64,000 nucleotides of DNA from Ophiostoma sp. CBS 140.51 (Eukaryota > Ascomycota > Sordariomycetes > Ophiostomatales > Ophiostomataceae), in NCBI GenBank assembly GCA_029298735.1, contig JANSLP010000071.1:1-64000 (forward strand), in the 5' to 3' direction. A program made the translations under genes and the position numbers. Shown piece after piece: positions 54,960 to 64,000 of the stretch. Under the pieces are notes generated by a model. The model searched no databases, was not told the origin of the DNA, and worked only from the letters and a program-made list of their open reading frames with translations. How positions within the stretch are numbered: the first letter of the stretch is position 1; every line of letters starts with the position of its first letter.

Positions 54960-57900
54960 TCAGTTGGCCTCCTTCGGCGTCTTAATCACGGTCGGCCGGA
55001 ACCCCATGCCGGGGATGCGGCTGCGCAGCGCCAGCGACGACAGCACGACCGAAATGGAACTGAGCGCCATGGCCAGCGAGGCCCACACCGGGTCGAGGCG
55101 CACATGGTTGGTGCTAGCCGTGCGGATGGGGTACAACACACCGGCGGCAATGGGCACGGCCACGACATTGTAGACGAGCGCCCAGCCAAAGTTGAAGGCG
55201 ATGCGGCGGAAGACGACGCGGCTGAGTTCCAAGAGAGTAACGACGGCCTGGAGGTTGGACTGCACGAGCACAAAGTCGGCACTGGAGATGGCCACGTCGG
55301 AACCAGACCCGACAGCAATGCCGACGTCGGCCTGGGTGAGCGCGGGAGAATCGTTGATGCCGTCGCCGACCATGGCCACGACGGCACGGCGGCCGCCAGA
55401 CGGGGTAGAAGTGTCACCGTCCGACGGTGTGGTGGTGGCGCTGGCTGGTTTTGGCTTCACGGTACGGCCCCAGCGGGAGGTGTGGGCCTGCAGAGAAGCC
55501 TGCAGGTACTGCACCTTGGCAGCCTTCTCGGTGGGCAGGACTTCGGCAATGACCTGGTCAGCAGGGATGCCCAGCTGACGGGCTACAGCCGCAGCGGTAA
55601 TCGCATTGTCACCGCTCAACATGTAGACGAATACGCCACGAGCCTGGAGAGCCTTGAGAATAGCAGCGGCTTCGGGACGCACGGGGTCAGCAATCGACAG
55701 CGCAGCAGCGAGAGTCCAAGGCTGGTCGTCACCACCACCAAGAGGACGAGTGGCAGCCAGAGCGACAGACTTGGCATCCGTCTTCCACTGCTGCAACAGG
55801 TCCACAACAGCGTCCAAGACGATCACCGAATAGTCGTTCATGAGAGCCTCGTTGCCGACAATAATCTCAAAAGACCGGTCGTTGCCAGCGCGGCTGTGGA
55901 AGGTGGCGCGCATACCGCGGCCAGCAATTTCTTGGAGATCGTCGACGTTGCCACCAGGACCAGTCGCATTTGTGCTGGACTCGCAGAACGTCACAATGGC
56001 CTTGGCGATGGGGTGACCGCTGTTCTCCTCGACGGCCTTGAGTGCCGCGAGCAAGTCGGACTTCCTGTCTTCCGCATCATCGTCGGTGAAAATGGCTGAA
56101 TCGGTCACAGTCGGCTCACCTCCCATGGTGAGTGTACCGGTCTTGTCAAAGACAACACAGTCGATCCGGCTGGCCTTTTCAAACGCTTCACCACCGCCCT
56201 TGGCCAGGATCCCGTGCTTGGCTGCCATGCCGCCAGCGACAAAAATGGCTGTGGGCGCAGCGAGACCAAGACCACAGGGGCAGGCCACGACAAAGACGGC
56301 AATGGCAAACTGGAGCGAGAAGGCGACCCAGCCGCCCGAGCTGACGTCCAAAAAGTGGCCAGGGATGCTGCCCGACAGACCCAAGCTGAGCCAGATGATC
56401 CAGGTGGAAATGGCCACGAGGGTCACGACGGGCACAAAGTAGGTCGTCAAGAGATCGGCGATTTGCTCCATAGGCGCACGCTTGGTCTGACCTTCACGCA
56501 CGACGGCGACAATCTGGTCAAGCATGGACGTGCCAGAAGCGCCTGTGACACGCACAAGAACGGGCGCATCTTTGTTGACAGTACCCGAGAATACCTCATC
56601 ACCGACTGTCTTGGGCACCAGCCGGGACTCGCCGGTCAGACTCGACTCGTCAAAGTTGGAGCGGCCTTGGACAATGACACCATCGGCGGGTGGCGAGGCG
56701 CCGTGCAGAATGCGAACCACATCACCAAACTCTAGCAGATCAGCTTGCACGACCTTGCCCGACATGCTGCCGGAAGCAGCCGACGGTGGCGTAGCTTGAG
56801 GCGCATCCTGTTCGGTTGATGTGACTGACTGGACGGTCTCAATGTTGTTCTCGACAACATCTTTCTCCTCGAGCGTGTCCACACTCTTCTCGACCAGGAT
56901 AGCTGTGGTCGGGCGCAGTCGGCCAAGCATCTCAACAGCGTCACCCGTCCGAGACTTGCTGTACGTCTCAATGAGACGGCCACAGAGCAAGAAAAAGGTC
57001 AAGAAGACAACTGAGTCAAAGTAAAAGTTGGCATTGCTGACCTCGGACGCCTCGTGCGCGGCCGCCACGATCATCTGGCTGACGCTGCTTACATACGCAA
57101 TGGTCGTGCCCAGGCTCATAAGCGTGTTCATGCTGCCAAAGCGGTAGAAGCGCTGCAAGAAGGGAGTGCGGCTGCCACGGCGCCACAGTGCGCGGACTTC
57201 CTTGAAAGCGCGTACATGGAAGATGTTGGCCGAGAAAAAGTAGACAGGGGTGGCCAGAATGAACAAAGCAATCTGTGAGCGGCTGATGCCCGATGCCCAG
57301 GGTGCCATCATGTACATGCGGCCGTGGTTGGTCGACGGTAGCAGCGACATGTAGACGATGCCAATGATGAATGTCGGGATGCAGATGATACCGGTAAAAA
57401 TGACGCGGTACATGATTTGGCGCTGGTGCTTGCGCTGGATGATCTTGGACCTCTCCTCGAGCGTTGGCGGGTGGTAGATGGAGGCCGAGAGCTCACTGTC
57501 ACTAGCCTCGATGGCGGCCAGAATATGGCGGATGGTAAAGTTGGGTGCCTCCGGGATGTACTTGAGCTTGATAATGGGGCGCTGGGGTGTGGGCTTGGTG
57601 AGAATCTCCAGGGATGGCTGGCGGAAACCTGCCAGGCTGCGGGCGATGCGGTCCGGGCAGTGCTCGCAGTAGAGGCCTTCGATACGGATCTCCACTGTGC
57701 GCTCGTGCAGTTCTTGCTCATCACCGTCATCACCGGCGGCGCCGTTGGCCTGCTGTGGTCCCGTCTTCGGCTTGGGCGGGTCGATGCGGACCACAGTGTC
57801 GATGGTGGCATCGTAGCCAAGATCCTCAATGGCCTCGACAATCTTGGACTCCTTGCTCTTGTCGTCAAACTCGACCGTGGCGCTGTTGGAGATGAGGTTA

Positions 57901-58850
57901 ACGGTGATCTTCGTGATCCAGTCCTTTTTCTTGAGGTCGTCCGTGATGGCATTGACACAAACGGCACAGGTCATGCCACCAACAGCGAGACTGGCCCGCC
58001 ATACCGGCCGGTTGACGGGAGCGTCTTCATGCTCCACGGTCACAAACGACTGGCCCATGTCGGAGGGCTTGTCAGCCTTGCTGGCCGTGGTTGAGGGTCG
58101 GGTGTTGTTGATATTTTTGTTGGTGTTGCTGCTGCTTTCTAGAGCAGATGTTTCTTCTTCCGTCTTGGACTTGGACGGTCCGGCGTCTGGCTTTTCTGCT
58201 TTGTCCGACTTGTCCGTCTTGTGCGAGGGGAGAGGTGACACGCCGGCACTTTGTAGCTGGCGGCACTGTTCGCAATTGCTGAGATGTGCTTGGGCAATTC
58301 TGTCTGCGGTAGCAAAACTTGTGCTTCTGTGACGTTCCACGCGCGGGCCACTCATCCAACGAACGAGAGGTGTCAGACCCCAGGATGAACCAGAAAAAGA
58401 GGGGCCAGCTGTGGCCTTGGAGGAAGAGGGCATGGCTGTTGATATATCGTGAGAAGCGCCCCCCTTTTGTGTGTCTGCGTCTTCGTCTTCTTCGTCGTCG
58501 TTTTCGTCGTGAGCAGCGCCTGCAGCAGAAGTCGGAGCTAGCGGCGTGTCAAAGTCGAGATCGACGATATCGTCGCCGGAGGTAGAGGAAGTGACACCGC
58601 AGATATCGAAACCAGCATCGGCTAGGGCAGTGACTATAACACGAAGGGATGTGTCGGCGTCGTGTTCCACGGTGACCACGGACGTGACGATGTTTGGCGA
58701 CACCCAGCGGATGTGGTCTGCACAAGCCTCTTGTAAGACCTCGCGGATGGTGGAAACACAGGAAGGACAGTGAAGGTTGCCAAGAAGGATGGACGTCGTG
58801 ACGGCATCTTGGCCGGGAGGGCGAGACGCCCTGTTTAAAGGCGGAGCCAT
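54960..58850 (-). CDS. ccc2: CCC2-type copper-transporting P1B-ATPase, 1296 aa
   Basis: Single exon. It pumps Cu(I) into the late secretory pathway to load cuproenzymes such as multicopper oxidases. Three heavy-metal-associated domains: CPSC (28-31), MTCAVC (293-298) and CEHC (395-398). The first two are separated by a ~230-residue low-complexity linker with an extra CEQC (193-196). Core ATPase: TGES at 739-742, the CPC copper motif at 857-859, phosphorylation site DKTGT at 902-906, HP at 936-937, GDGIND at 1162-1167. The Cu(I)-selective pairs YN (1228-1229) and MALSS (1262-1266) lie in the last two membrane helices. A Thr/Ser/Pro insertion (about 1132-1153) lies just before GDGIND. All catalytic residues are present. 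It is longer than yeast Ccc2 (1004 aa), mainly through the linker and insertion. Confidence 0.96.
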   Translation of the reverse strand: MAPPLNRASRPPGQDAVTTSILLGNLHCPSCVSTIREVLQEACADHIRWVSPNIVTSVVTVEHDADTSLRVIVTALADAGFDICGVTSSTSGDDIVDLDFDTPLAPTSAAGAAHDENDDEEDEDADTQKGGASHDISTAMPSSSKATAGPSFSGSSWGLTPLVRWMSGPRVERHRSTSFATADRIAQAHLSNCEQCRQLQSAGVSPLPSHKTDKSDKAEKPDAGPSKSKTEEETSALESSSNTNKNINNTRPSTTASKADKPSDMGQSFVTVEHEDAPVNRPVWRASLAVGGMTCAVCVNAITDDLKKKDWITKITVNLISNSATVEFDDKSKESKIVEAIEDLGYDATIDTVVRIDPPKPKTGPQQANGAAGDDGDEQELHERTVEIRIEGLYCEHCPDRIARSLAGFRQPSLEILTKPTPQRPIIKLKYIPEAPNFTIRHILAAIEASDSELSASIYHPPTLEERSKIIQRKHQRQIMYRVIFTGIICIPTFIIGIVYMSLLPSTNHGRMYMMAPWASGISRSQIALFILATPVYFFSANIFHVRAFKEVRALWRRGSRTPFLQRFYRFGSMNTLMSLGTTIAYVSSVSQMIVAAAHEASEVSNANFYFDSVVFLTFFLLCGRLIETYSKSRTGDAVEMLGRLRPTTAILVEKSVDTLEEKDVVENNIETVQSVTSTEQDAPQATPPSAASGSMSGKVVQADLLEFGDVVRILHGASPPADGVIVQGRSNFDESSLTGESRLVPKTVGDEVFSGTVNKDAPVLVRVTGASGTSMLDQIVAVVREGQTKRAPMEQIADLLTTYFVPVVTLVAISTWIIWLSLGLSGSIPGHFLDVSSGGWVAFSLQFAIAVFVVACPCGLGLAAPTAIFVAGGMAAKHGILAKGGGEAFEKASRIDCVVFDKTGTLTMGGEPTVTDSAIFTDDDAEDRKSDLLAALKAVEENSGHPIAKAIVTFCESSTNATGPGGNVDDLQEIAGRGMRATFHSRAGNDRSFEIIVGNEALMNDYSVIVLDAVVDLLQQWKTDAKSVALAATRPLGGGDDQPWTLAAALSIADPVRPEAAAILKALQARGVFVYMLSGDNAITAAAVARQLGIPADQVIAEVLPTEKAAKVQYLQASLQAHTSRWGRTVKPKPASATTTPSDGDTSTPSGGRRAVVAMVGDGINDSPALTQADVGIAVGSGSDVAISSADFVLVQSNLQAVVTLLELSRVVFRRIAFNFGWALVYNVVAVPIAAGVLYPIRTASTNHVRLDPVWASLAMALSSISVVLSSLALRSRIPGMGFRPTVIKTPKEAN

Positions 58851-61740
58851 GGCCGGGGAAGAGAGTGAAGGAGGGGGGTATGGGGAAGAAGGTAAAGAGG
58901 CAAACGGCTAAGAGAGTGACAGAGTGAATGATAGAAGTAGAGGGGGTGTATGGAAGCCGAGATAGAAGGCACGAGATTTGGGCAGCCAAGGGGGGTGGGA
59001 CGGGTAGAAAGGGAGTGTTGATACAGGGGTGTTGTGTAGAAAGTGAATTATATGTGGTGGTTATGTGAGTTATGTGAGTTTTGTGGGTTTTGTGGTCTTG
59101 TTTGATTGCTTATTTTGCAGTCCAAGCAGCGACCAGCAAAGAAAAAGACGTGTAAATTGTTGGCAGCAGGAAGAGGCACGGCTAGCACGGCGTCGATATT
59201 GGACGTCGATTTTCGTGGAGTCCTGCGGTGTCTGTGACCAGTTTTGATTTTTTGGTTTTTGATTGTTGGTCAATGTGCCGTTTGTCGGTGGCGTCGTCTC
59301 CGGTTCTTCTTGCTTTGCGTTCTATCGTCGTATTCTTCTGCTTATTCTTTGTTCCGTTTTGAGATGCTCAATATATTCCTGGCTGAAATGAAGCAAGCAG
59401 TGCACGGCTCACGTTCTCATCCGGGGAAGCGAGGGGCGGGTCTGATTTGCTTGTGTTGTTTTGGGCTGTTTGTCTCTCCCACTCTCGCCACTTTCCTAGA
59501 CACTGCGGATCGCGCGTCGAAATCGAAAAGGGGACAAGGGACAAAGGGACAGGGGGTGTAAACTCGTGGTCTGTTTGCCGGTAGCAAATAAAGAGATACA
59601 GCCAGAAACCAAAAGGAGACAAAAATATAGGGCGGAGGAATCGAAAAACAGACGGCTTGAAGATTCAAGTTCGAGGTCGTGCAGAGGAATGCCGTGGCGC
59701 GTGTGCCGGGACGGGCGTGTGCAATAACGAAAATGGAAATACAAAATATGGGGAAAGAGATGGAAAAACTCAAATCAGAGACAAGAAAATAGGACAAAAT
59801 AGGACAAAATGCAACAGAAATAAAGAAGCTTATATTAAGTGCACACGCCGGATGTGCAAGGAAGCAGGTAGAGCCGACTGGAAGAACGGACCGCCCACGT
59901 TGAAGCTGGTTGCCGGTGGAGGATGTTATCAGGCTGAATGTGAAGCCAGCAACTCGGAGATGTGCTTTTAGTGATGCACGAGGCGAGAGAGACGAGAGAT
60001 GTGTACTGGAATGAATTCTCGGGTGCGAAACGCTTCCTCGTGGCGATTTCTCGCGGCGAGTTTAACAGGCTTTCGAGGTTCCGCAAGGCTCAAAAGGGGA
60101 AAACCAGCGAGGGGAAAGAGGAACGACCAAGACTGGGGCGAACGAAAGGAACAGAGGAGCCAGAAGACGATGCAAAGATGCAAGCGAAGCGGCAGGATGT
60201 CGTAGATGCTGACCTTCGACTTTCGTTTGTGGAGGGAGGATGGGAGATGATAGGAATGGAGGGGAGATCGATCGTCGCGTGTAAAGGAGAAGGATGAGGG
60301 ATGATAGTGAAACGCAAGGGCACGAGACGAGGAGAAATCAGAATAAAAAGAAGATGAAGCCAAAATGAAGGATTTTAATAAACAGGTAAAAGTAAAAGCA
60401 AAAAGAGGCCACTCTGGACTCTATCGACTCGGCTTATCAATCGATAAAGATCAGAAGAGAAGAAGAAAGTGAAAAAAGCGAAAGAACTTTGCGTTGACCG
60501 CAGGTGAGGGCGAAAACAAAGAATGGCTCATGGGCTGGTGACGTTTGCTCACAAGCGTGCGAGGTTTGTGCGGGATTCTGGACCACTCGATGCACCGTGG
60601 AGAGAAGCGAAACGACGTCAGTCTAAAGGGGGAAATGCAACGAAAAGAGTACTCGTGCGTAGGCCCAAATCGCGCCTTTGCGCCTGCTGTTCTCGGGGGC
60701 GAAAACCACTGCCGTTTTGGCGTTTTTGGTGGCGGGAAGGTGCTACGGGCCAGTGTCAGTCGCCCTTGCCCCCCTCTGCCCTTGTGAGAACGTCGCATTG
60801 TACAGGGCTGTTGGCGGCAGTTACTAAGGTCACAAGCCAATCAGCAGACTCATTGGCACATTCCCCCAGACTCTTTCTTTTCTTGAGTGACAATTTCATA
60901 CACCATTTCCCGCACAAGTCGCGCAGTTCAAACGCCGCCTTGTCTCCTTTCTTCCTAGCTTCTTTTTTTCACTTTTCATTGATCACAAACTCGCAACGAC
61001 TCCAACATCACACCGCGCCCTTGGCGGCCGTTGCCGTGATCTCGTACTTGATATTGCACCGCGGCCGTGAGTGTCTCGATGTATGAGTACTTGAGGCCCT
61101 TTTGCATTTTATTTTAGTCTCTTCTCTTTTCACGCCATTTTGATATCATTTTCTACTTCCATTTCCATTTCGTTTCTACTTTTCGTTGCTCCCTGGCTTT
61201 CTTCCTGTTTCTGTTTGATTGCGATGGTTTAAGCAAAGGGCAGATCTTCTCCCCAATACAATGCCGGAATGCGAACCTGACGCGATTCGAAACAGAAACA
61301 TAGAGAAAACGCACAAAACACGCACATATGTCGTAGGCGTCGAGTAATCCGAATGCCGTATGGATTTTATGGATCTTGACTCATCAGGTTGTGCACTTGG
61401 CTGTCTTGGCTGCTTTTCTTCAACGTAGGGATGCCTTCTGGAGGTTCACGTGAATCATGTCGTGCGCTTTTATTGCTTTTACGATAATATGTTCTTCTAT
61501 TCCCTTCCTTTCTAGCAGCTTCCTCTCCGATATGTGCGAGTAATGCAGTCCCGCGGTCCTTAGCATAAGGTCGTGGACTTTTTGGCCTAGACTTTGAACC
61601 TCTCGGATCTCCGCCCACATAGACTCCGGGTGCACTGCTCGACATACTGAGGACCTTTTCATGCACGGTGCTTGTTTACATATGTACATATGCCATATTG
61701 CTCCTTCAGTTCCTTTCATCGATATCTAGTTGCCGTTGTA
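58851..61740. other. Intergenic; upstream of the copper ATPase gene
   Basis: The left ~400 bp should be the ATPase promoter and leader. The remainder has only short overlapping frames and simple A- or T-rich runs. A lone TGACTCA at 61377-61383 has no gene next to it. Confidence 0.45.
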
Positions 61741-61748
61741 GGAAGGTG

Positions 61749-61820
61749 CAGAAAGAACTGCAGAAAGAACTGCAGAAAGAACTGCAGAAAGAACTGCAAA
61801 AAGAACTACAGAAGGAGTTG
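61749..61820. repeat. 12-bp minisatellite, about six units
   Basis: The unit GCAGAAAGAACT is perfectly repeated four times (61749-61796), followed by two diverged copies (61797-61820). Read on the + strand it encodes a Lys-Glu-Leu-Gln repeat in a short open frame, but no gene context supports translation. Confidence 0.85.
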
Positions 61821-62183
61821 GGCCGGGGCAGCAGCCGTCGGTATCACAAACGGATCGGAGGCGTCGTGGCTGCATGAAGACCATCGATTGCTAATAGCAG
61901 ACGTAAGTAAATAAGTGAAGGGGAAGAGTCACAAGAGGGACTGCAGTTGAAGAGAAGAAAAGTTATCGATGCACCCCCGTGTTGACTTATGTACAGGATT
62001 TATAATACCACTACCAAGCTCAATGCCGTTCCACAAGATGCTGATAAAAAAACGAAATACAACCAAAAGAAAAAAGAAATGAAAATTCTAACTGACCGAC
62101 GAAGAATGTCATGTACGAGAACAAGATAAAACAGCCCAAAAATAACAACATACGCCGCAATCAGCCGAAAGTTTTTTTTTTCC

Positions 62184-62869
62184 CTAGTAGATTGGCACCA
62201 GGTCGACGTCGCTGCAATCTTCGGGCGTCGGGCCGGGTGTGGAGCGGTAGAAGAGCTGGACACCGGGCACAGAGAGGTTCTCGAGCGAGCCATGCTCCGA
62301 CTTGCAGGCTGCCGACTGTTAGCGAGGTAAAATGCAGAGGAAAGAAATAATGAAAAGAGGGTGAACTTACCCAGCCATCCACCAAAGCCACTCATAGTGT
62401 TGATATTGTTCGTCCACCGGAGTGTGTTGTACGCAAAGTAGAAGGCGTTGCTGGACGACGGCGGGGCACCGTCGACATTGATCCGCACGGGCAGGAGATC
62501 AGGGTAAGGGGTGGTGCCCGTTGCGGGCTCCAGCTCGTAAGGCGAGCCGGCCAGGTCGTAGAGCACGACGAAGAAGCGATCGCTAATGTCACTCGTAAAG
62601 GCAGTACCGTTATTGCCGACGGACTCCTGGGGATCAAGCATGGCGTCGTTGAGTCCGGCGCCCGTGTGGTAGGCGTAGACGTAGAGGCCATTGTGACCGG
62701 GGTAGTCACCCTCCTTGACCCGCGTCTGAAGGATAAAGGGCTTGTCGTTCTCGTGATCAGGGTGTGCGCTGCGAGCATTCGCCCCATCGTTGCGGGAAGC
62801 ACGTGGTGTCATGCGGGCCGAAGCCAACGTGGCCAGAGCGGCGACAGCCAGAGATGAAGAGAAACGCAT
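62184..62869 (-). CDS. Small secreted DUF7907-like protein, two exons, 207 aa
   Basis: Exons on the minus strand: 62869-62371 and 62308-62184, with a 62-nt intron (GTAAGT donor, GCTAAC branch site, CGGCAG acceptor). Splicing replaces a nonsense tail with a coherent C-terminus, WLACKSEHGSLENLSV... PEDCSDVDLVPIY. The N-terminus is a clear signal peptide (MRFSSSLAVAALATLASA). The mature part follows the DUF7907 pattern of fungal secreted proteins: FILQTRVKEGD, GLYVYAYHTGAGLNDAML, a region with two N-glycosylation-type sites, LLPVRINVD, LRWTNNINT, GFGGWLAC and a final SDVDLVPIY. Two cysteines, both in the C-terminal part, could form one disulfide. Molecular function is unknown; such proteins are exported and often wall-associated. 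A TATA-like element lies about 200 bp upstream. Confidence 0.85.
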
Positions 62870-64000
62870 TATGATGGTTGGTTGTGTGATGGCTGATGGC
62901 GGTTGTAAAAGTGCTGTACAATCAAGACAAGAAGGTAGGGCTGATTATGAAGTGTTGAGCGTTGAGTGTTGAGTGTTGGTTGTAGAATGTACGATCTGAA
63001 CAGATGATGTGAGGTTGTCTGTGTGGATCTCTCTCTCCATAAACCAAGCAACAGTGGGAAAGCTTTCTTATATTTATCTTCGATTCACAGGGAGACAGGA
63101 AAGAGCGACCGTTTGACGATGCAACTTTCGCCGCTTGTGCCTTCCCCAACGATGGCGGAGTGACGGAAGGAGGTCTCAGTCACCTGTTTTTCGCAGGTAT
63201 GACGATCGCGCCTTCCAACCTCGTATTCAAGGAAAGCAGTCGCCCTCGTTGAGCTCTCTGAACTTTCACCGGCTTCCCTTTGTAGGGAAGTCTTGGCTTT
63301 TTTCTCCAACCTGCCTCGCCTGCGATTATCAACGTCCTTTACTTTGGGGCGATGAGATGTAGATCAACCCGCACATTGCCACCTTTTTGCTGCGGGGAGC
63401 CGTCGAGCTGTCCACTTTAGATTTGCTAGACAACCTCAGATCGCCTAAGAATACGAGGTGCCGTGCACTGTCTATAGGTGTGCCGCAGGGCTACATGAAC
63501 CTTACTGGGCTGCTAGGCTGGGATTTTTTGGACTTTTGGGGGCATTTGGGTGAGAATGGTCGGACGATCGGTCTCAATTCACGGCAGCCCCGTCTTGCCG
63601 TACTTCCGCACCGTTACTTTTGTCGGCCGGGTCTCACTGATTGTCCGGGAAGTCGTTGAGGTCGTCTCGTATTCCGGAGCATTTGTGTCGCACTCGAGGT
63701 TCTGTGTGACCTGTTCGGCGCACTTTCTTTCCCAACAAATCTATTCACACAGACTTTCTTGCTCCTGCCCTGGTAGATATGGCGTAAACGCTGGAAGATT
63801 GGCATGCCAACCACTCTGATCCGGGCCACTGAACTGCAGATCGCCGTCCCTTGCGCGGGACAACGGAGAGCGGGTTTGCCTCGGACACAGACACCCTGGC
63901 TTTACAAGAACTCTCGCGAAGCCCTTATTTAGAGTTGTGGCCGGAGGAACTCAAAAATTCTACGGTCTCACGATCGCACATGCTTCATCTATCTTTAGAC
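62870..64000. other. Promoter of the secreted protein gene, then no gene to the window end
   Basis: Apart from the TATA-like element, nothing gene-like is visible. Frames of up to 90 codons near 63387-63819 show no similarity. A gene could begin beyond the window. Confidence 0.4.
63067..63077 (-). promoter_or_regulatory. TATA-like box of the secreted protein gene
   Basis: GATAAATATAA on the minus strand, about 200 bp upstream of the ATG at 62869. Assigned by motif and position only. A short GTTGAG(C/T) repeat at about 62953-62976 lies between it and the gene. Confidence 0.35.

Noticed and set aside
55104..56099. 331-codon plus-strand frame over the copper ATPase
   Set aside because: Antisense shadow of conserved P-type ATPase sequence.
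61377..61383. Another TGACTCA (Gcn4/CPC1) site
   Set aside because: Single 7-mer with no adjacent gene and no shared flank; about eight are expected in the window by chance.
1..64000. CRISPR arrays, rRNA, tRNA genes, mitochondrial insertions, biosynthetic clusters
   Set aside because: No regularly spaced repeats, no rRNA blocks, no convincing tRNA B-box plus cloverleaf and no core biosynthetic enzymes were seen by eye; a tRNAscan run would be the decisive test for tRNAs.

Overview
The window is nuclear DNA of a filamentous ascomycete (Pezizomycotina, most likely a Sordariomycete). The evidence is short introns with GTAAGT/GTACGT/GTGAGT donors, GC-rich third codon positions in the conserved genes, a fungal beta-tubulin with very short 5' exons, a CPC1/Gcn4 bZIP factor, a Fot1/pogo-type transposase and a DUF7907-like secreted protein. 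Intron loss in beta-tubulin would fit an Ophiostomatales/Sporothrix-type fungus, but one window cannot settle that.

Layout, left to right. 1-1389 is the 3' two-thirds of a Fot1/pogo transposase, followed by a palindromic 3' end. 2975-5179 (-) is the PP2A regulatory B subunit (Cdc55/PR55) in six exons. 7927-9012 (+) and 11998-13917 (+) are two fungal proteins of unknown function. 14627-16609 (-) is beta-tubulin in four exons. 18577-23187 (-) is a very large disordered protein, possibly a Byr4/Bfa1-type septation regulator. About 23.2-36.9 kb is a gene-poor stretch with no recognisable gene; it contains one unexplained 604-codon open frame. 36921-39209 (+) is GCN20, and 40026 to about 41.5 kb (-) is CPC1/GCN4, placed tail to tail. 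45580-47961 (-) is a CECR1/ADA2-type adenosine deaminase. 50119-50952 (-) is a member of a fungal nuclease-like hypothetical family with an altered core motif. 52635-54221 (-) is an SRP40/Nopp140 nucleolar protein. 54960-58850 (-) is a CCC2-type copper-transporting P-type ATPase. 62184-62869 (-) is a small secreted DUF7907-like protein.

Most genes are single-copy housekeeping loci in no obvious cluster. The main functional theme is general amino acid control. GCN20 (activation of the eIF2alpha kinase pathway) and CPC1/GCN4 (the transcription factor at the end of that pathway) are convergent neighbours, 816 bp apart. Upstream of CPC1 are two copies of a 14-bp sequence containing the Gcn4/CPC1 binding site TGAGTCA, and the 5' leader holds two very short arginine-only upstream ORFs. 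Together these suggest autoregulation plus the leader-based translational control known for this gene in other fungi.

No CRISPR array, rRNA, convincing tRNA, biosynthetic cluster or virus-like region was seen. Exon boundaries were read by eye from splice consensus and reading frame.
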